From: Candidatus Kapaibacterium sp.
GTDB taxonomy: Bacteria > Bacteroidota > Ignavibacteria > Kapaibacteriales > UBA2268
NCBI GenBank assembly: GCA_023957315.1
Contig: JAMLHE010000003.1
Span: forward strand, 248,001-312,000
DNA: 64,000 bases
Direction of reading: 5' to 3'
Part shown: piece after piece, positions 18,483 to 25,955 of the stretch
Layout: every line of letters begins with the position of its first letter
Position numbering within the stretch: position 1 is the first letter of the stretch
Made by a program: the position numbers and the translations under genes
Notes under the pieces: generated by a model
What the model saw: only the letters and a program-made list of their open reading frames with translations
What the model was told of the DNA's origin: nothing
The model's database searches: none

Positions 18483-19504
18483 GCTACTGCCCCTGTGATA
18501 ATAGCTCTATATTGATTCAATGTTGGAGCAACTGCAAATTTGATAGTTACAGTATTTGTACTTGTTGCTTCGTAGTCAGGCTCTATGAATTCGTAAGGAC
18601 TTGAACTGTTTCGCACTCTAACAGCAATATCTCTCGTCCCAAAATTATGAGTTATTACAAAGTTTACAGCCGAACCGTCACCGATATTAGCCGCATGAAT
18701 ACGCGGGATTAAATTTGATGCTGAGAAAGCATTGCCGATAAGGTTAATTCCTGAGCCTGCGGAATATAAACCTGCACCTGCAACTTGGATAAACGTTAAT
18801 TTCGTAGTATCTAAAACTACGTTGTCAGTAGCTAACAGCCACATTGTATCTGCATACGTCGTGCCTTCCGCCACCTTAAATGCCATTCCTTCAACTTCTG
18901 CTGATGTATTTGCATCTTCCGCCCTTACCCATGCAGTTGTTTTGACAATCCAAATACCTTCCTTGCCGTCAACATCTGCATTTGCAACGTTTACACGGTC
19001 GCCGTCTGCTAAACTGACACCGTCCCGCACAACAAGCCCCGAGAATACGTTTTCAAAAGGAATAAACACCCTTACGTCATCTTTCCATTTTCGCCCACGC
19101 ATTAGTTGGTCTACGTAGGCTTTTGCTGCTTTTTGTGATGCGACTGCTGTATCACTATCAGCAGACAAAGTTGGGTCGGTATCAATCCATGACATTGGTA
19201 TTTGTTGAACATTATCAACGTTTGGCAAGCCCACCTGTGTTTTATCAACAGAGTGCGGATTGCTTGTATTTGCAATATGATTATCTATATCTGCATGGCT
19301 GTTAGTGCCGATATTGCTTAATAGCTCGTGATTATTGATACCGAATGCTAACCAAATAGTTCCGTTGAAATATTCGTACTGTTTAGAAACAGAATTATAA
19401 TAAAACTGCGATTCGCCCGGACTACTCGGGGGAGTCGTTAAGATATGCCCCAAAGCGTTCCGGATTTCATGTTTGTTTACGTTTAGATGATTTGCTAATT
19501 TCAT
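18479..19504 (-). CDS. Tail fibre protein
   Basis: 341 aa. The N-terminus (MKLANHLNVNKHEIRNAL) is shared with the next gene. Residues 20-60 (FYYNSVSKQYEYFNGTIWLAFG) are of the kind found in phage fibre head domains. A Gly/Asn-rich stretch (NHIANTSNPHSVDKTQVGLPNVDNV) is a collagen-like or T4 gp12-like fibre repeat of the type 'NPHxVTKxQVGL'. The C-terminus is a beta-rich knob. It is a probable receptor-binding fibre at the tail tip. Confidence 0.8.
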   Translation of the reverse strand: MKLANHLNVNKHEIRNALGHILTTPPSSPGESQFYYNSVSKQYEYFNGTIWLAFGINNHELLSNIGTNSHADIDNHIANTSNPHSVDKTQVGLPNVDNVQQIPMSWIDTDPTLSADSDTAVASQKAAKAYVDQLMRGRKWKDDVRVFIPFENVFSGLVVRDGVSLADGDRVNVANADVDGKEGIWIVKTTAWVRAEDANTSAEVEGMAFKVAEGTTYADTMWLLATDNVVLDTTKLTFIQVAGAGLYSAGSGINLIGNAFSASNLIPRIHAANIGDGSAVNFVITHNFGTRDIAVRVRNSSSPYEFIEPDYEATSTNTVTIKFAVAPTLNQYRAIITGAVA

Positions 19505-19513
19505 AATTATTTC

Positions 19514-19783
19514 CTAATTTAAGTAAGCGTTACCAGCCGTTGCACCGCTAAAAAGAATCGTTAAGCTGTTTGTGTCTATATATTCAACATCAGGCACAAT
19601 AACGTTGTCACCTGTATCAACCACAGACACGCTCGGATATTTACCCATGTTATGTGTCACCGTCCAAGTTGCACTCGCTACTGTTTGTTCATGCGTGTAA
19701 TGAGCATCGGCAATTGCAGTTATCGGAATTACTCCCTGCATTCCTGTTTCAAGGGTGACTGTTTGTAACATCGTGGTACTCAT
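19514..19783 (-). CDS. Small fibre-associated protein
   Basis: 89 aa, ATG at 19783 overlapping the upstream stop by 4 nt. Sequence HYTHEQTVASATWTVTHNMG and FSGATAGNAYLN match the short beta modules that occur at the end of phage fibres (compare INFVITHNFGTRDIAVRVRN in the 18479-19504 product). It is probably a separate fibre tip or a spare receptor-binding module. No further function is visible. Confidence 0.6.
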   Translation of the reverse strand: MSTTMLQTVTLETGMQGVIPITAIADAHYTHEQTVASATWTVTHNMGKYPSVSVVDTGDNVIVPDVEYIDTNSLTILFSGATAGNAYLN

Positions 19784-19977
19784 GCAGTTTTGCCTTGTAA
19801 TTTTTTATCAAAAATTTCATTTGCAATATGATTGCACTCGTCAAACGTTGGGTAAACAGGCAGTTTACGCTCTTGCGCAATTTCTTCAAAATCATAATAA
19901 TTGTCAAAAGTCTCGTCGAGCGGTAATTCAATTTTGTTACGCTCGCTCCAAACGGCTAATATCTCTTTGATTTTCAT
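19780..19977 (-). CDS. Small hypothetical protein
   Basis: 65 aa, acidic and helical (MKIKEILAVWSERNKIELPLDETFDNYYDFEEI). No family recognised. It overlaps both neighbours at start and stop by a few nt, so it is co-translated with fibre genes. A fibre-assembly helper is possible. Confidence 0.55.
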   Translation of the reverse strand: MKIKEILAVWSERNKIELPLDETFDNYYDFEEIAQERKLPVYPTFDECNHIANEIFDKKLQGKTA

Positions 19978-20405
19978 TATGAACCTGTTTTTTTACTTCG
20001 TGGATTACCTGTACCTGTGTTGGTCAAGTATTTAACTTTGCCCTTTGCCGTATTAAATGCAAAGTACCTACAATAGTAGGTTGTATTTGATGCCAGATTT
20101 GTCACGGTGATTGGAACTACTCCTGCATTTCGGGCATTAAGACAAAACACGTAGTTACCGCTTCCTAAATCATCCCCTGAGCCGAATACAGAACTTGCGT
20201 TGTAAAATGTATCGTCGCTCGGGAAAACATTGACTGATGCCCCTTGACGAATCACTCCTATAACTCCATGACCGTTGTAAACACTTGATGACCAAAGGTG
20301 CTGCACGTCAAATGAATTCGCCGTAGTATTGAAAAATGATATTCCGTATATTTGCGTACCGGGAATCACAGGGTCATCGTGAGCTTGTCTTCTTCTGCGT
20401 ATCAT
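19977..20405 (-). CDS. Fibronectin-III-like tail protein
   Basis: 142 aa from ATG at 20405 (an upstream TTG at 20435 would extend it by 10 residues; I prefer the ATG that follows the upstream TAG by 2 nt). The C-terminal pattern VPITVTNLASNTTYYCRYFAFN is the fibronectin III signature (L-x-x-x-T-x-Y-x-x-R). Such domains are common surface decorations of phage tails. An N-terminal Arg run (MIRRRRQ) is present. A role in host attachment is likely. Confidence 0.6.
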   Translation of the reverse strand: MIRRRRQAHDDPVIPGTQIYGISFFNTTANSFDVQHLWSSSVYNGHGVIGVIRQGASVNVFPSDDTFYNASSVFGSGDDLGSGNYVFCLNARNAGVVPITVTNLASNTTYYCRYFAFNTAKGKVKYLTNTGTGNPRSKKTGS

Positions 20406-20407
20406 AA

Positions 20408-20869
20408 CTATCCCATTGGTTCTGATAGTTGCCAAAAATAAAGCGTTCCAATTTTAATGACAGAGACTTCTACATAGAAGTTGGGCAATAATGTTCTACT
20501 GATATAGGTTTTAATGTCAAATGCGGTATTTGGGACAGTAACTATAATGCTACCGGCTGATGTATTTTTGACGAAGAACACTTTCTCAATGCCTTCTTCA
20601 ACATTTGACAACGAAAATGTTTCATTCGCTGAGATTGAAATCATGAAGTGAGTGTTATTTGCACAGTCAATTGTCAAAGAAGTCAATCCTGAAACAGTAC
20701 CATTTTCAATACCTACAAGCTCAAAAGCATTAATCTCAGTTGCGTATGCTAATCTACCTAAATCAGTAACAAGATAAGGTTCGCCAACTTTCAAATTGTT
20801 AGCGGCTGCTTGAGTTTCCAAATTCGCAAGCGTAGTTTGCAAGAACCTTATTATTTGCAATCGAGCCAT
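20408..20869 (-). CDS. Tail adhesin-like protein
   Basis: 153 aa, ATG at 20869. The start (MARLQIIRFLQTTLANLETQAAANNLKVGEPYLVTDLGRLAYATEINAFE) matches the N-terminal domain of phage adhesins such as major tropism determinant, with the GExYLVTDxGRLA pattern. The C-terminal part is beta-rich (NFYVEVSVIKIGTLYFWQL). No reverse transcriptase or template repeat was seen, so it does not look like part of a diversity-generating retroelement. Confidence 0.6.
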   Translation of the reverse strand: MARLQIIRFLQTTLANLETQAAANNLKVGEPYLVTDLGRLAYATEINAFELVGIENGTVSGLTSLTIDCANNTHFMISISANETFSLSNVEEGIEKVFFVKNTSAGSIIVTVPNTAFDIKTYISRTLLPNFYVEVSVIKIGTLYFWQLSEPMG

Positions 20870-20870
20870 A

Positions 20871-21329
20871 TTAGAATGTTCCGCCGTTGATTACATCTGC
20901 TTCTAAAGTCACGAAGCCGTTGCCAGCATCTTTAGTCCATTTCAAACTACTTCCCATACGAACAACGCCGTCTGAACCGTCAGTTCCATAGAGATACCCT
21001 GCTGTTCCGCCCGATACAACAGCTACTTTTTCATCTGCTGATGCTTCGGGAATATTCAAAGCTGTTTTAAGAGCAGCCAAGGTCATCTTTTTCTCTTTTT
21101 GTCCTGTGCCGTCAGCATCATGGATTATCACAAAGTCGGTATCTAAGTTTAATGATGCAAGCGTGACTAAGTCCTCAATCGCAGGAACTATAATAATCCT
21201 TGTTGTTGGGTCAACTGCGACGTGCAATGTGCCTCTATCAGTAGTAACGTGCGCTTCGCCTGCCAACATATCAGAGTTTGGCAAATTAGCTTTGACGCCT
21301 GCTTTTAATTGTATTCTTTGAATACCCAT
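20871..21329 (-). CDS. Tail adhesin-like protein, Mtd-type N-terminal domain
   Basis: 152 aa, ATG at 21329. Begins MGIQRIQLKAGVKANLP with GEAHVTTDRGTLHVAV at about residues 24-39; the GExxxTTDxGxLHVA pattern is the typical N-terminal module of phage tail adhesins. The middle (IIHDADGTGQKEKKMTLAALKTAL) is a common fibre segment. It directly precedes a similar gene, and the two may share an attachment point. Confidence 0.65.
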   Translation of the reverse strand: MGIQRIQLKAGVKANLPNSDMLAGEAHVTTDRGTLHVAVDPTTRIIIVPAIEDLVTLASLNLDTDFVIIHDADGTGQKEKKMTLAALKTALNIPEASADEKVAVVSGGTAGYLYGTDGSDGVVRMGSSLKWTKDAGNGFVTLEADVINGGTF

Positions 21330-21536
21330 TTAAAATGTCCCTCCAAAAATATATGTGTTTTTATCTAATTTCTCTTCAAATTTTTCATCAATAACAGCTT
21401 TTGTATAATACCTATCATCGTGGTCGTGACCGACATTGCCGGTTGGAGTGCTTACTTCTGAAACAATGAATTTTGTTTCTTTCACTTCAACATTATGTTC
21501 TTCGGTTGTTATATTTATTGATACATTGTGTTCCAT
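21330..21536 (-). CDS. Small fibre protein with HDHDDRYYTK motif
   Basis: 68 aa, ATG at 21536. Residues about 37-47 (HDHDDRYYTKA) match the HxHDDRYYTK repeat of phage fibres such as T4 gp12, which binds metal and nucleates trimeric beta-structure. The N-terminal half is beta-rich and charged. It is likely a small fibre collar or linker that joins adhesins to the baseplate. Confidence 0.6.
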   Translation of the reverse strand: MEHNVSINITTEEHNVEVKETKFIVSEVSTPTGNVGHDHDDRYYTKAVIDEKFEEKLDKNTYIFGGTF

Positions 21537-21541
21537 AGAAA

Positions 21542-21877
21542 TTATTCCGGTATCGGATCTAAATTAATAGTCAATTCCAGATGACCCTGCATGCCTTTTT
21601 TACGAACTATTCTTGAACCGTCAGGCTTTTTGATTACATATTCCCAATAGTAAGTCGTTAAATCCAAATTTTTTGTCATGGCAGGAGTTATCACAAGTAC
21701 AGTTTCATAGTCACTGTCATGGTCAGTTTGTTCGATTAGAAGTGCCGGAGTAGCATCAGTTGGCGATTTTTTCCAAATACAAACAACCGTCGTTCCGGTC
21801 AATAGTTGTGGAACACCATTTATTGAATAATTAAAGCGAAACTTCTCAGTCGCACCCCTGACCATTTCTGTTAACAT
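21542..21877 (-). CDS. Small beta-rich virion protein (BppU N-terminal-like)
   Basis: 111 aa, ATG at 21877. The pattern MVRGATEKFRFNYSINGVPQLLTGTTVVCIWKKSP...YYWEYVIKKPDGSRIVRKKGMQ looks like the Ig-like N-terminal domain of BppU-type baseplate proteins, which attach fibres to the baseplate. It lies at the head of the fibre cluster, in keeping with such a role. Confidence 0.5.
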   Translation of the reverse strand: MLTEMVRGATEKFRFNYSINGVPQLLTGTTVVCIWKKSPTDATPALLIEQTDHDSDYETVLVITPAMTKNLDLTTYYWEYVIKKPDGSRIVRKKGMQGHLELTINLDPIPE

Positions 21878-21878
21878 G

Positions 21879-22199
21879 TCATTTCCTGTAAATATAAATT
21901 ACTGTGTCTTTGCGAAATACCTCTGTTCGCCTTGCGTATTCATTATTCAAAGTCCATATTTCGTAACCGTCCTTAGTGAATTCATATTCAATTTCAGGTA
22001 TTGAATCGCCTTCGCACGGTGGCTCGACCCAATAAACGGGAGCAAACTTCACAACAATGGAATCCACCGGAGCGGTATCTTGAGCCTTATTTGGCTTCCA
22101 AGTGATTTCGATGTTGTCAATTAAATAATCTGCAGAGGTTTGGAATATACTGCACCCTGACAGCGTTACGCTTAGTAAAATAGCTATGATTAATTTCAT
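21879..22199 (-). CDS. Small lipoprotein in the lysis region
   Basis: 106 aa. I place the start at ATG 22199 (overlapping the TAA of the previous gene as TAATG) because it gives a clean lipoprotein signal (MKLIIAILLSVTLSGC, lipobox LSGC). An upstream in-frame start at 22244 would add 15 basic residues before it. The mature part is short and acidic (YWVEPPCEGDSIPEIEYEF). It may be a spanin-like outer-membrane lipoprotein next to the endolysin; no inner-membrane partner is proven. Confidence 0.6.
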   Translation of the reverse strand: MKLIIAILLSVTLSGCSIFQTSADYLIDNIEITWKPNKAQDTAPVDSIVVKFAPVYWVEPPCEGDSIPEIEYEFTKDGYEIWTLNNEYARRTEVFRKDTVIYIYRK

Positions 22200-22387
22200 T
22201 AGGTTTCCTTTAAAAATTCGTCTAATTTTTGAAATTTTAGGCATCGTTCGTATATGTCAGTATCGAAGAACAAAAGCACGGCTTCTACAATGTCATTACG
22301 ACTACATTTAAGCTTACGAGCGGCTTCATCTACTTTGTCTTTTACGTCAGAGGCAACGTAAGTTTGCATCGGTTTACGGTTTCTCAT
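22199..22387 (-). CDS. Small ribbon-helix-helix-like protein
   Basis: 62 aa, ATG at 22387. MQTYVASDVKDKVDEAARKLKCSRNDIVEAVLLFF is the beta-strand, helix, turn, helix layout of CopG/Arc-type DNA-binding proteins. It overlaps the preceding 59-aa gene (ATGA) and the following lipoprotein gene. It may be a small repressor or a relic carried with the lysis genes. Confidence 0.6.
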   Translation of the reverse strand: MRNRKPMQTYVASDVKDKVDEAARKLKCSRNDIVEAVLLFFDTDIYERCLKFQKLDEFLKET

Positions 22388-22563
22388 TTTTGCACCTTAA
22401 ATAAATCATTTAATGTTTTTCTAATCCTTTGTTCAACATCAAAAGCGGGTTTGTCGGTCAATTTCGATAAGGTTGCTTTAGCTTCATTCATTGATACAGT
22501 ACCGTCCTTTGCATCCTTAACCCTATCCAATATGGCATAAGCGAGCGATTCAGTTTCTATCAT
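22384..22563 (-). CDS. Small 59-aa hypothetical protein
   Basis: A reading frame of 60 codons with stop, ATG at 22563, stop TGA at 22384-22386 overlapping the next ATG (ATGA). Product begins MIETESLAYAILDRVKDAKD and is helical and charged. Overlap with the next gene and normal codon use make it a real small gene. It may be a regulatory partner of the ribbon-helix-helix protein; the order (small helical protein then RHH protein) resembles a toxin-antitoxin pair but no toxin fold is recognised. Confidence 0.6.
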   Translation of the reverse strand: MIETESLAYAILDRVKDAKDGTVSMNEAKATLSKLTDKPAFDVEQRIRKTLNDLFKVQK

Positions 22564-22565
22564 GG

Positions 22566-22889
22566 TTACACCTTTGGATATTTTTTGCGAAGTTGGTCGC
22601 GGAACTCGTCTATGATTGGAACGGCGATATTTCCACCGTCGCTACTCATAGATTTTATACCGGACTCAAGGTATTTTACAATATCTTCAACAATCGGATA
22701 TTCGGCACGACAATACATATCAAGCCTGCGGAGTTCGCGAAGAATAATATCCATTTTTTCGTTATCGTACTTCTTTTGACTTCTGTAATTACCTAACAAA
22801 TCAATCAAATGAAATACGCCTATGATAATACCTAATATTAATGCAATATAGCCGATTATGGAAGCTAAGATGTTCATTATTTCGCTCAT
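22566..22889 (-). CDS. Small membrane protein (holin-like)
   Basis: 107 aa, ATG at 22889. One or two hydrophobic segments at about residues 5-30 (IMNILASIIGYIALILGIIIGVF), then a charged soluble tail. Size and place near the endolysin suit a holin or an inner-membrane lysis protein. It overlaps the 22886-23386 gene by 4 nt (ATGA). Confidence 0.55.
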   Translation of the reverse strand: MSEIMNILASIIGYIALILGIIIGVFHLIDLLGNYRSQKKYDNEKMDIILRELRRLDMYCRAEYPIVEDIVKYLESGIKSMSSDGGNIAVPIIDEFRDQLRKKYPKV

Positions 22890-23386
22890 GGTCTATCCTT
22901 TGCAGATTTTGGCGTTGGGAATTCAGTAGATGTCGGTATGATTGATGTTTTGCCCTTTCTCGGACGTCCAACTTTACGCTTTTCAGTACCGTCAGCTTTG
23001 ACAAACTGTCCTGTTTCATCGCGGACTGCATATTTGTTCTTTGCAGGCTCTTTGATTTCTCTTTGATTTCTCTTTGCAGGCTCTTTAATTGTCACGCTTT
23101 CACCATTGCCGGTGTCAATAGTTTTAGATTCAGTCATCGCTTCAATAACTTTTTTTGCAGTTGCATCTTCGACAATCCTCTCGACACTCTTTTTAAGCTC
23201 TTTGGCGGTTTCCTCTTGAGCGGTTTTGTTTACTTCTTTTAGTCCATCAACTAAAGCATCAGTATCAACGCCTGTTTTCGACTTAAACCATTGCAACAAC
23301 ATGATACCAAAAAATGTGATGATAACAAGAATTCCAAACCCAAACAATAAGGGATTGTTGTTTAATAAATCTGTTAAAAATTCCAT
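22886..23386 (-). CDS. Membrane protein with AT-hook-like tail
   Basis: 166 aa. Start ATG at 23386 has a GGAG 6 nt before; a TTG 12 nt upstream is less likely. One transmembrane segment at about residues 12-33 (LFGFGILVIITFFGIMLLQWF), then a helical region (VDGLKEVNKTAQEETAKELKKS), a twice repeated KEPAK motif, and a basic end with GRPRKGK, the core of an AT-hook. Position next to lysis genes would fit a holin, but the DNA-binding-like tail is unusual. Confidence 0.55.
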   Translation of the reverse strand: MEFLTDLLNNNPLLFGFGILVIITFFGIMLLQWFKSKTGVDTDALVDGLKEVNKTAQEETAKELKKSVERIVEDATAKKVIEAMTESKTIDTGNGESVTIKEPAKRNQREIKEPAKNKYAVRDETGQFVKADGTEKRKVGRPRKGKTSIIPTSTEFPTPKSAKDRP

Positions 23387-23404
23387 GACATACTCCAAAT
23401 ATTT

Positions 23405-24355
23405 TTAATAATTAAGCACTTCTACAAGCACTTTTCCTTTTCGTATTTCAATTGAATCTGCAGCCGCTTTGCTCAAATCTATTATAGCATTGTTGGCATA
23501 GGGACCCCTGTCATTAATCACAACTTCAACACTTTTCCCGTTTCGTTTGTTGGTGACTCGGACTCTTGTGCCAAAGGCAAGGTCTTTGCTTGCTGCTGTG
23601 AAAGCTTCATGCCTATATATTTCTCCAGAAGCAGTCCGGCGACCGTCGAAATAATCGGAATAGAATGTTGCAATACCTTCAAAAGTTTCGTAAATCTCAT
23701 CATTATCTTTCTCGTTATTTAACCAATCATAAAAACCTGTTACGTCAACAATATGTGTAGTTCCATCTGCTATCATACTTCTCAAAGTTATCTCCCTCAT
23801 TTGCACTGCATCATTTACGTTCCCCCCGATTATGACGCCTTTTTGGTTTGCCGTGTCCCAACTTACGAATGTGTCAACGTGGTGACCGCCGGCTCTCCCT
23901 TTTACTCTCCAATCACCCGCTTTTGGGATATAGTTGCCGTAAATGACATCGCTTATGGTATAGGAAAATCCAATTAAAGCATAGTCTTTTGCCCTTGCTG
24001 AAAATACGATCGGATATGCTTTGCCCTCTTTTGATTTCAAGCCCCCAAAGATTCCGCACCATGGCACAGGAGTGTCAAATCCGAACATCTTTCGCCAAAC
24101 ATCAATACTGTCACCACGATTTGAGCCTTTTGGTTGTTCAACAACATCAAGGCATTCAAGCATGAGCTTAACATGGTAAGGAATATCACTCCTCTGTGTC
24201 TCCTGTGTTTGCTCTTTCGACTGTTCGCTCTGTAGCAGTTGGTGCTTTATACTCTTCGCTCTGACTTCTGTCAGTGATGAGGGAATTGCCGACCCAAATA
24301 CCAATGCCAATAAGAATAACAAAACCAAGAATAAATATAGCGGAAGCAATCGCAT
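23405..24355 (-). CDS. Endolysin with CHAP-like and RlpA-like double-psi barrel domains
   Basis: 316 aa. Residues 1-22 are a hydrophobic, signal-like segment. Residues about 65-215 form a CHAP/NlpC-type amidase-peptidase domain with PWCGIFGG (Cys100) and GGHHVD (His158/159). Residues 228-316 are a double-psi beta-barrel like RlpA or 3D proteins (TASGEIYRHEAFTAAS, then INDRGPYANNAIIDLSKAAAD), which binds or cleaves peptidoglycan glycan strands. Two different cell-wall domains in one phage enzyme is unusual. The signal segment lies in a 170-nt out-of-frame overlap with the 24186-24794 gene; a shorter start (Met65 or nearby) cannot be excluded. It is released to the cell wall at lysis. Confidence 0.85.
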   Translation of the reverse strand: MRLLPLYLFLVLLFLLALVFGSAIPSSLTEVRAKSIKHQLLQSEQSKEQTQETQRSDIPYHVKLMLECLDVVEQPKGSNRGDSIDVWRKMFGFDTPVPWCGIFGGLKSKEGKAYPIVFSARAKDYALIGFSYTISDVIYGNYIPKAGDWRVKGRAGGHHVDTFVSWDTANQKGVIIGGNVNDAVQMREITLRSMIADGTTHIVDVTGFYDWLNNEKDNDEIYETFEGIATFYSDYFDGRRTASGEIYRHEAFTAASKDLAFGTRVRVTNKRNGKSVEVVINDRGPYANNAIIDLSKAAADSIEIRKGKVLVEVLNY

Positions 24356-24794
24356 TTTGTGCTATCCTTTTAATTGTGTTACCGGGTAATACAAATTCGT
24401 CTTTAACCAATAATAGGGCTAATATCCCAGAGGATAAAAACAATCCAACTGCAATAGAAAACAGTGGTAAGAAGTTGAGCCAGAATATTAATGTCATTCC
24501 GCCTGTGACAAGCAATGATGTTATAACATAAATGTTACGTCGTTTGTTGAATTTTTTGTCAGCTTCGGTCAACTCCTCTGTTAGCTCAAAAGGTTGTTCG
24601 ATTGCAGTTTGAACGTCTTTACGTACCGATTCAACCTTGTCAATCAGCATATCTACTTCGTTTGAAATGCCACCAAGTTCATCCATAATCATTTGATTTG
24701 GGTCCGGTTCGGTTTTCGCTTCTTTAGGTCTTACGATTGCAAGAACTTCATCTACTTTGCTTTCCACCTGAGTTAAGCGTTCATCGTATGTCAT
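24186..24794 (-). CDS. Multi-pass membrane protein in lysis region
   Basis: 202 aa, ATG at 24794. The N-terminal half is acidic and coiled (MTYDERLTQVESKVDEVLAIV...), followed by three hydrophobic segments (about residues 93-112, 114-132 and 148-170). Its 3' end overlaps the endolysin gene by 170 nt in another frame. It may be a holin or lysis timer. Function not proved. Confidence 0.6.
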   Translation of the reverse strand: MTYDERLTQVESKVDEVLAIVRPKEAKTEPDPNQMIMDELGGISNEVDMLIDKVESVRKDVQTAIEQPFELTEELTEADKKFNKRRNIYVITSLLVTGGMTLIFWLNFLPLFSIAVGLFLSSGILALLLVKDEFVLPGNTIKRIAQNAIASAIFILGFVILIGIGIWVGNSLITDRSQSEEYKAPTATERTVERANTGDTEE

Positions 24795-24796
24795 GA

Positions 24797-25039
24797 TTAA
24801 CTCCTTAACAATTTAAAGAGTTGTTCGCCAAATTTGAGGCTTAGTTCATCTTGTTGATTATCAGTTATTGATTTCGCTTCTTCTTTAGCCGCTAAGGTCA
24901 ATATCCGAATCTCTTTAGCAAGAAGCAGTAAATCTGTTTTACCACTCGCTTCGAGTTCGAGTTCTGATTCATTTGCGTATGACAACAATGAATTAATTGC
25001 CGTCATTAATTTTCCGATGTTTTCAGTTGTCTTTTCCAT
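24797..25039 (-). CDS. Small helical hypothetical protein
   Basis: 80 aa, ATG at 25039. Highly helical and acidic (MEKTTENIGKLMTAINSLLSYANESELELEASGKTDLLLLAKEIRIL). No membrane segment. Follows a coiled-coil membrane gene by 2 nt. No function assigned; possibly a helper of the lysis proteins. Confidence 0.55.
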   Translation of the reverse strand: MEKTTENIGKLMTAINSLLSYANESELELEASGKTDLLLLAKEIRILTLAAKEEAKSITDNQQDELSLKFGEQLFKLLRS

Positions 25040-25041
25040 TT

Positions 25042-25512
25042 TTATACACTCTCTAAATCTTTAACTCTATTTTTAACGCTATTGTAAATGTCGTTTAGTG
25101 TCTTTAACTTGTCACTGTGCTTGTTTGTGGTGTCTATCAGCTTATCTTGTTTATTCATCAATTCATGAATATTTTGTTGGTTTTGGTAAACATCTTTCGA
25201 TAAATCATTTAGGTTTTGCTTGATTTCGCCGATTGTTTTCCAAACAGCCTTGAGATTATTTTCATTGTTAGTGTTTTTTTCTTCCTGACCCCTGATGAAC
25301 AACCTGATGTCTATCAATAATTCTTCAATTTTATCAATAATGTCTCTCAATGATTTAATTTCACTCGCAATCCGTATTTCATCCTTTTCAGCATTCTTTT
25401 CGGTAGTTGTTCCGGATTTTATCCAAATCTGGATTAAAACCGTTGAAATGGATGAAACTATTGCTGCCAAAAAAATGGCAAGAATTCCATAAGATATTTG
25501 TTCTAATGTCAT
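25042..25512 (-). CDS. Membrane-anchored coiled-coil protein (spanin-like)
   Basis: 156 aa, ATG at 25512. One N-terminal hydrophobic segment (GILAIFLAAIVSSISTVLIQIW) then a long coiled coil with Asn/Asp-rich spacing to the end. This topology is typical of an inner-membrane i-spanin or of a phage holin-associated coiled-coil. It overlaps the 25509-25955 gene by 4 nt. No sequence family is recognised. Confidence 0.6.
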   Translation of the reverse strand: MTLEQISYGILAIFLAAIVSSISTVLIQIWIKSGTTTEKNAEKDEIRIASEIKSLRDIIDKIEELLIDIRLFIRGQEEKNTNNENNLKAVWKTIGEIKQNLNDLSKDVYQNQQNIHELMNKQDKLIDTTNKHSDKLKTLNDIYNSVKNRVKDLESV

Positions 25513-25955
25513 TGTCCGTTAAAGTATAATCCGTTGTAAGTAAATTTCATCCCTAATAGTATAGTTCCGTCATCTATGCTTGGTAATGGGTCAGTTGCGA
25601 CCCATTCAGCAGGCTCTACTACCCCTGAACTTAATTCAGGGCAGAATACTGTTAATATTGCTCTTATTCTTTCAGCTAAAGCCTCTGTGCCGTATCTCTG
25701 ATGTGATTCCGAATTGCCGTAAATTGTTATTCCAATTGAAATTGAATTTGTATGAGAACCTAAATTCTTTCTACTGCCAACGCTACCCATATTGTAAAGA
25801 AAGATGCTGGCATGTGGATGCTGTAAATATTCATCCCTTGCTTCATCTTCATCTTTGCTTTTATACACTTCGGGCATAAATTGAACATCAGCATCGAGAG
25901 GGCTAATCTCATTCTGTAAATGCTTTAATACAGCTTGTTTTAGTTCACGCTCCAT
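25509..25955 (-). CDS. Phage head-tail completion protein, Mu gp37-like (DUF1834)
   Basis: 148 aa, ATG at 25955, overlapping the previous stop. The start MERELKQAVLKHLQNEISP and the middle of the protein (SIGITIYGNSESHQRYGTEALAERI) fit the DUF1834 family, which follows DUF1320 in Mu-like phages. It probably joins head and tail. Confidence 0.7.
   Translation of the reverse strand: MERELKQAVLKHLQNEISPLDADVQFMPEVYKSKDEDEARDEYLQHPHASIFLYNMGSVGSRKNLGSHTNSISIGITIYGNSESHQRYGTEALAERIRAILTVFCPELSSGVVEPAEWVATDPLPSIDDGTILLGMKFTYNGLYFNGQ

Noticed and set aside
19977..21329. Diversity-generating retroelement around the Mtd-like adhesins
   Set aside because: No reverse transcriptase, no template repeat and no adenine-biased variable repeat are seen.
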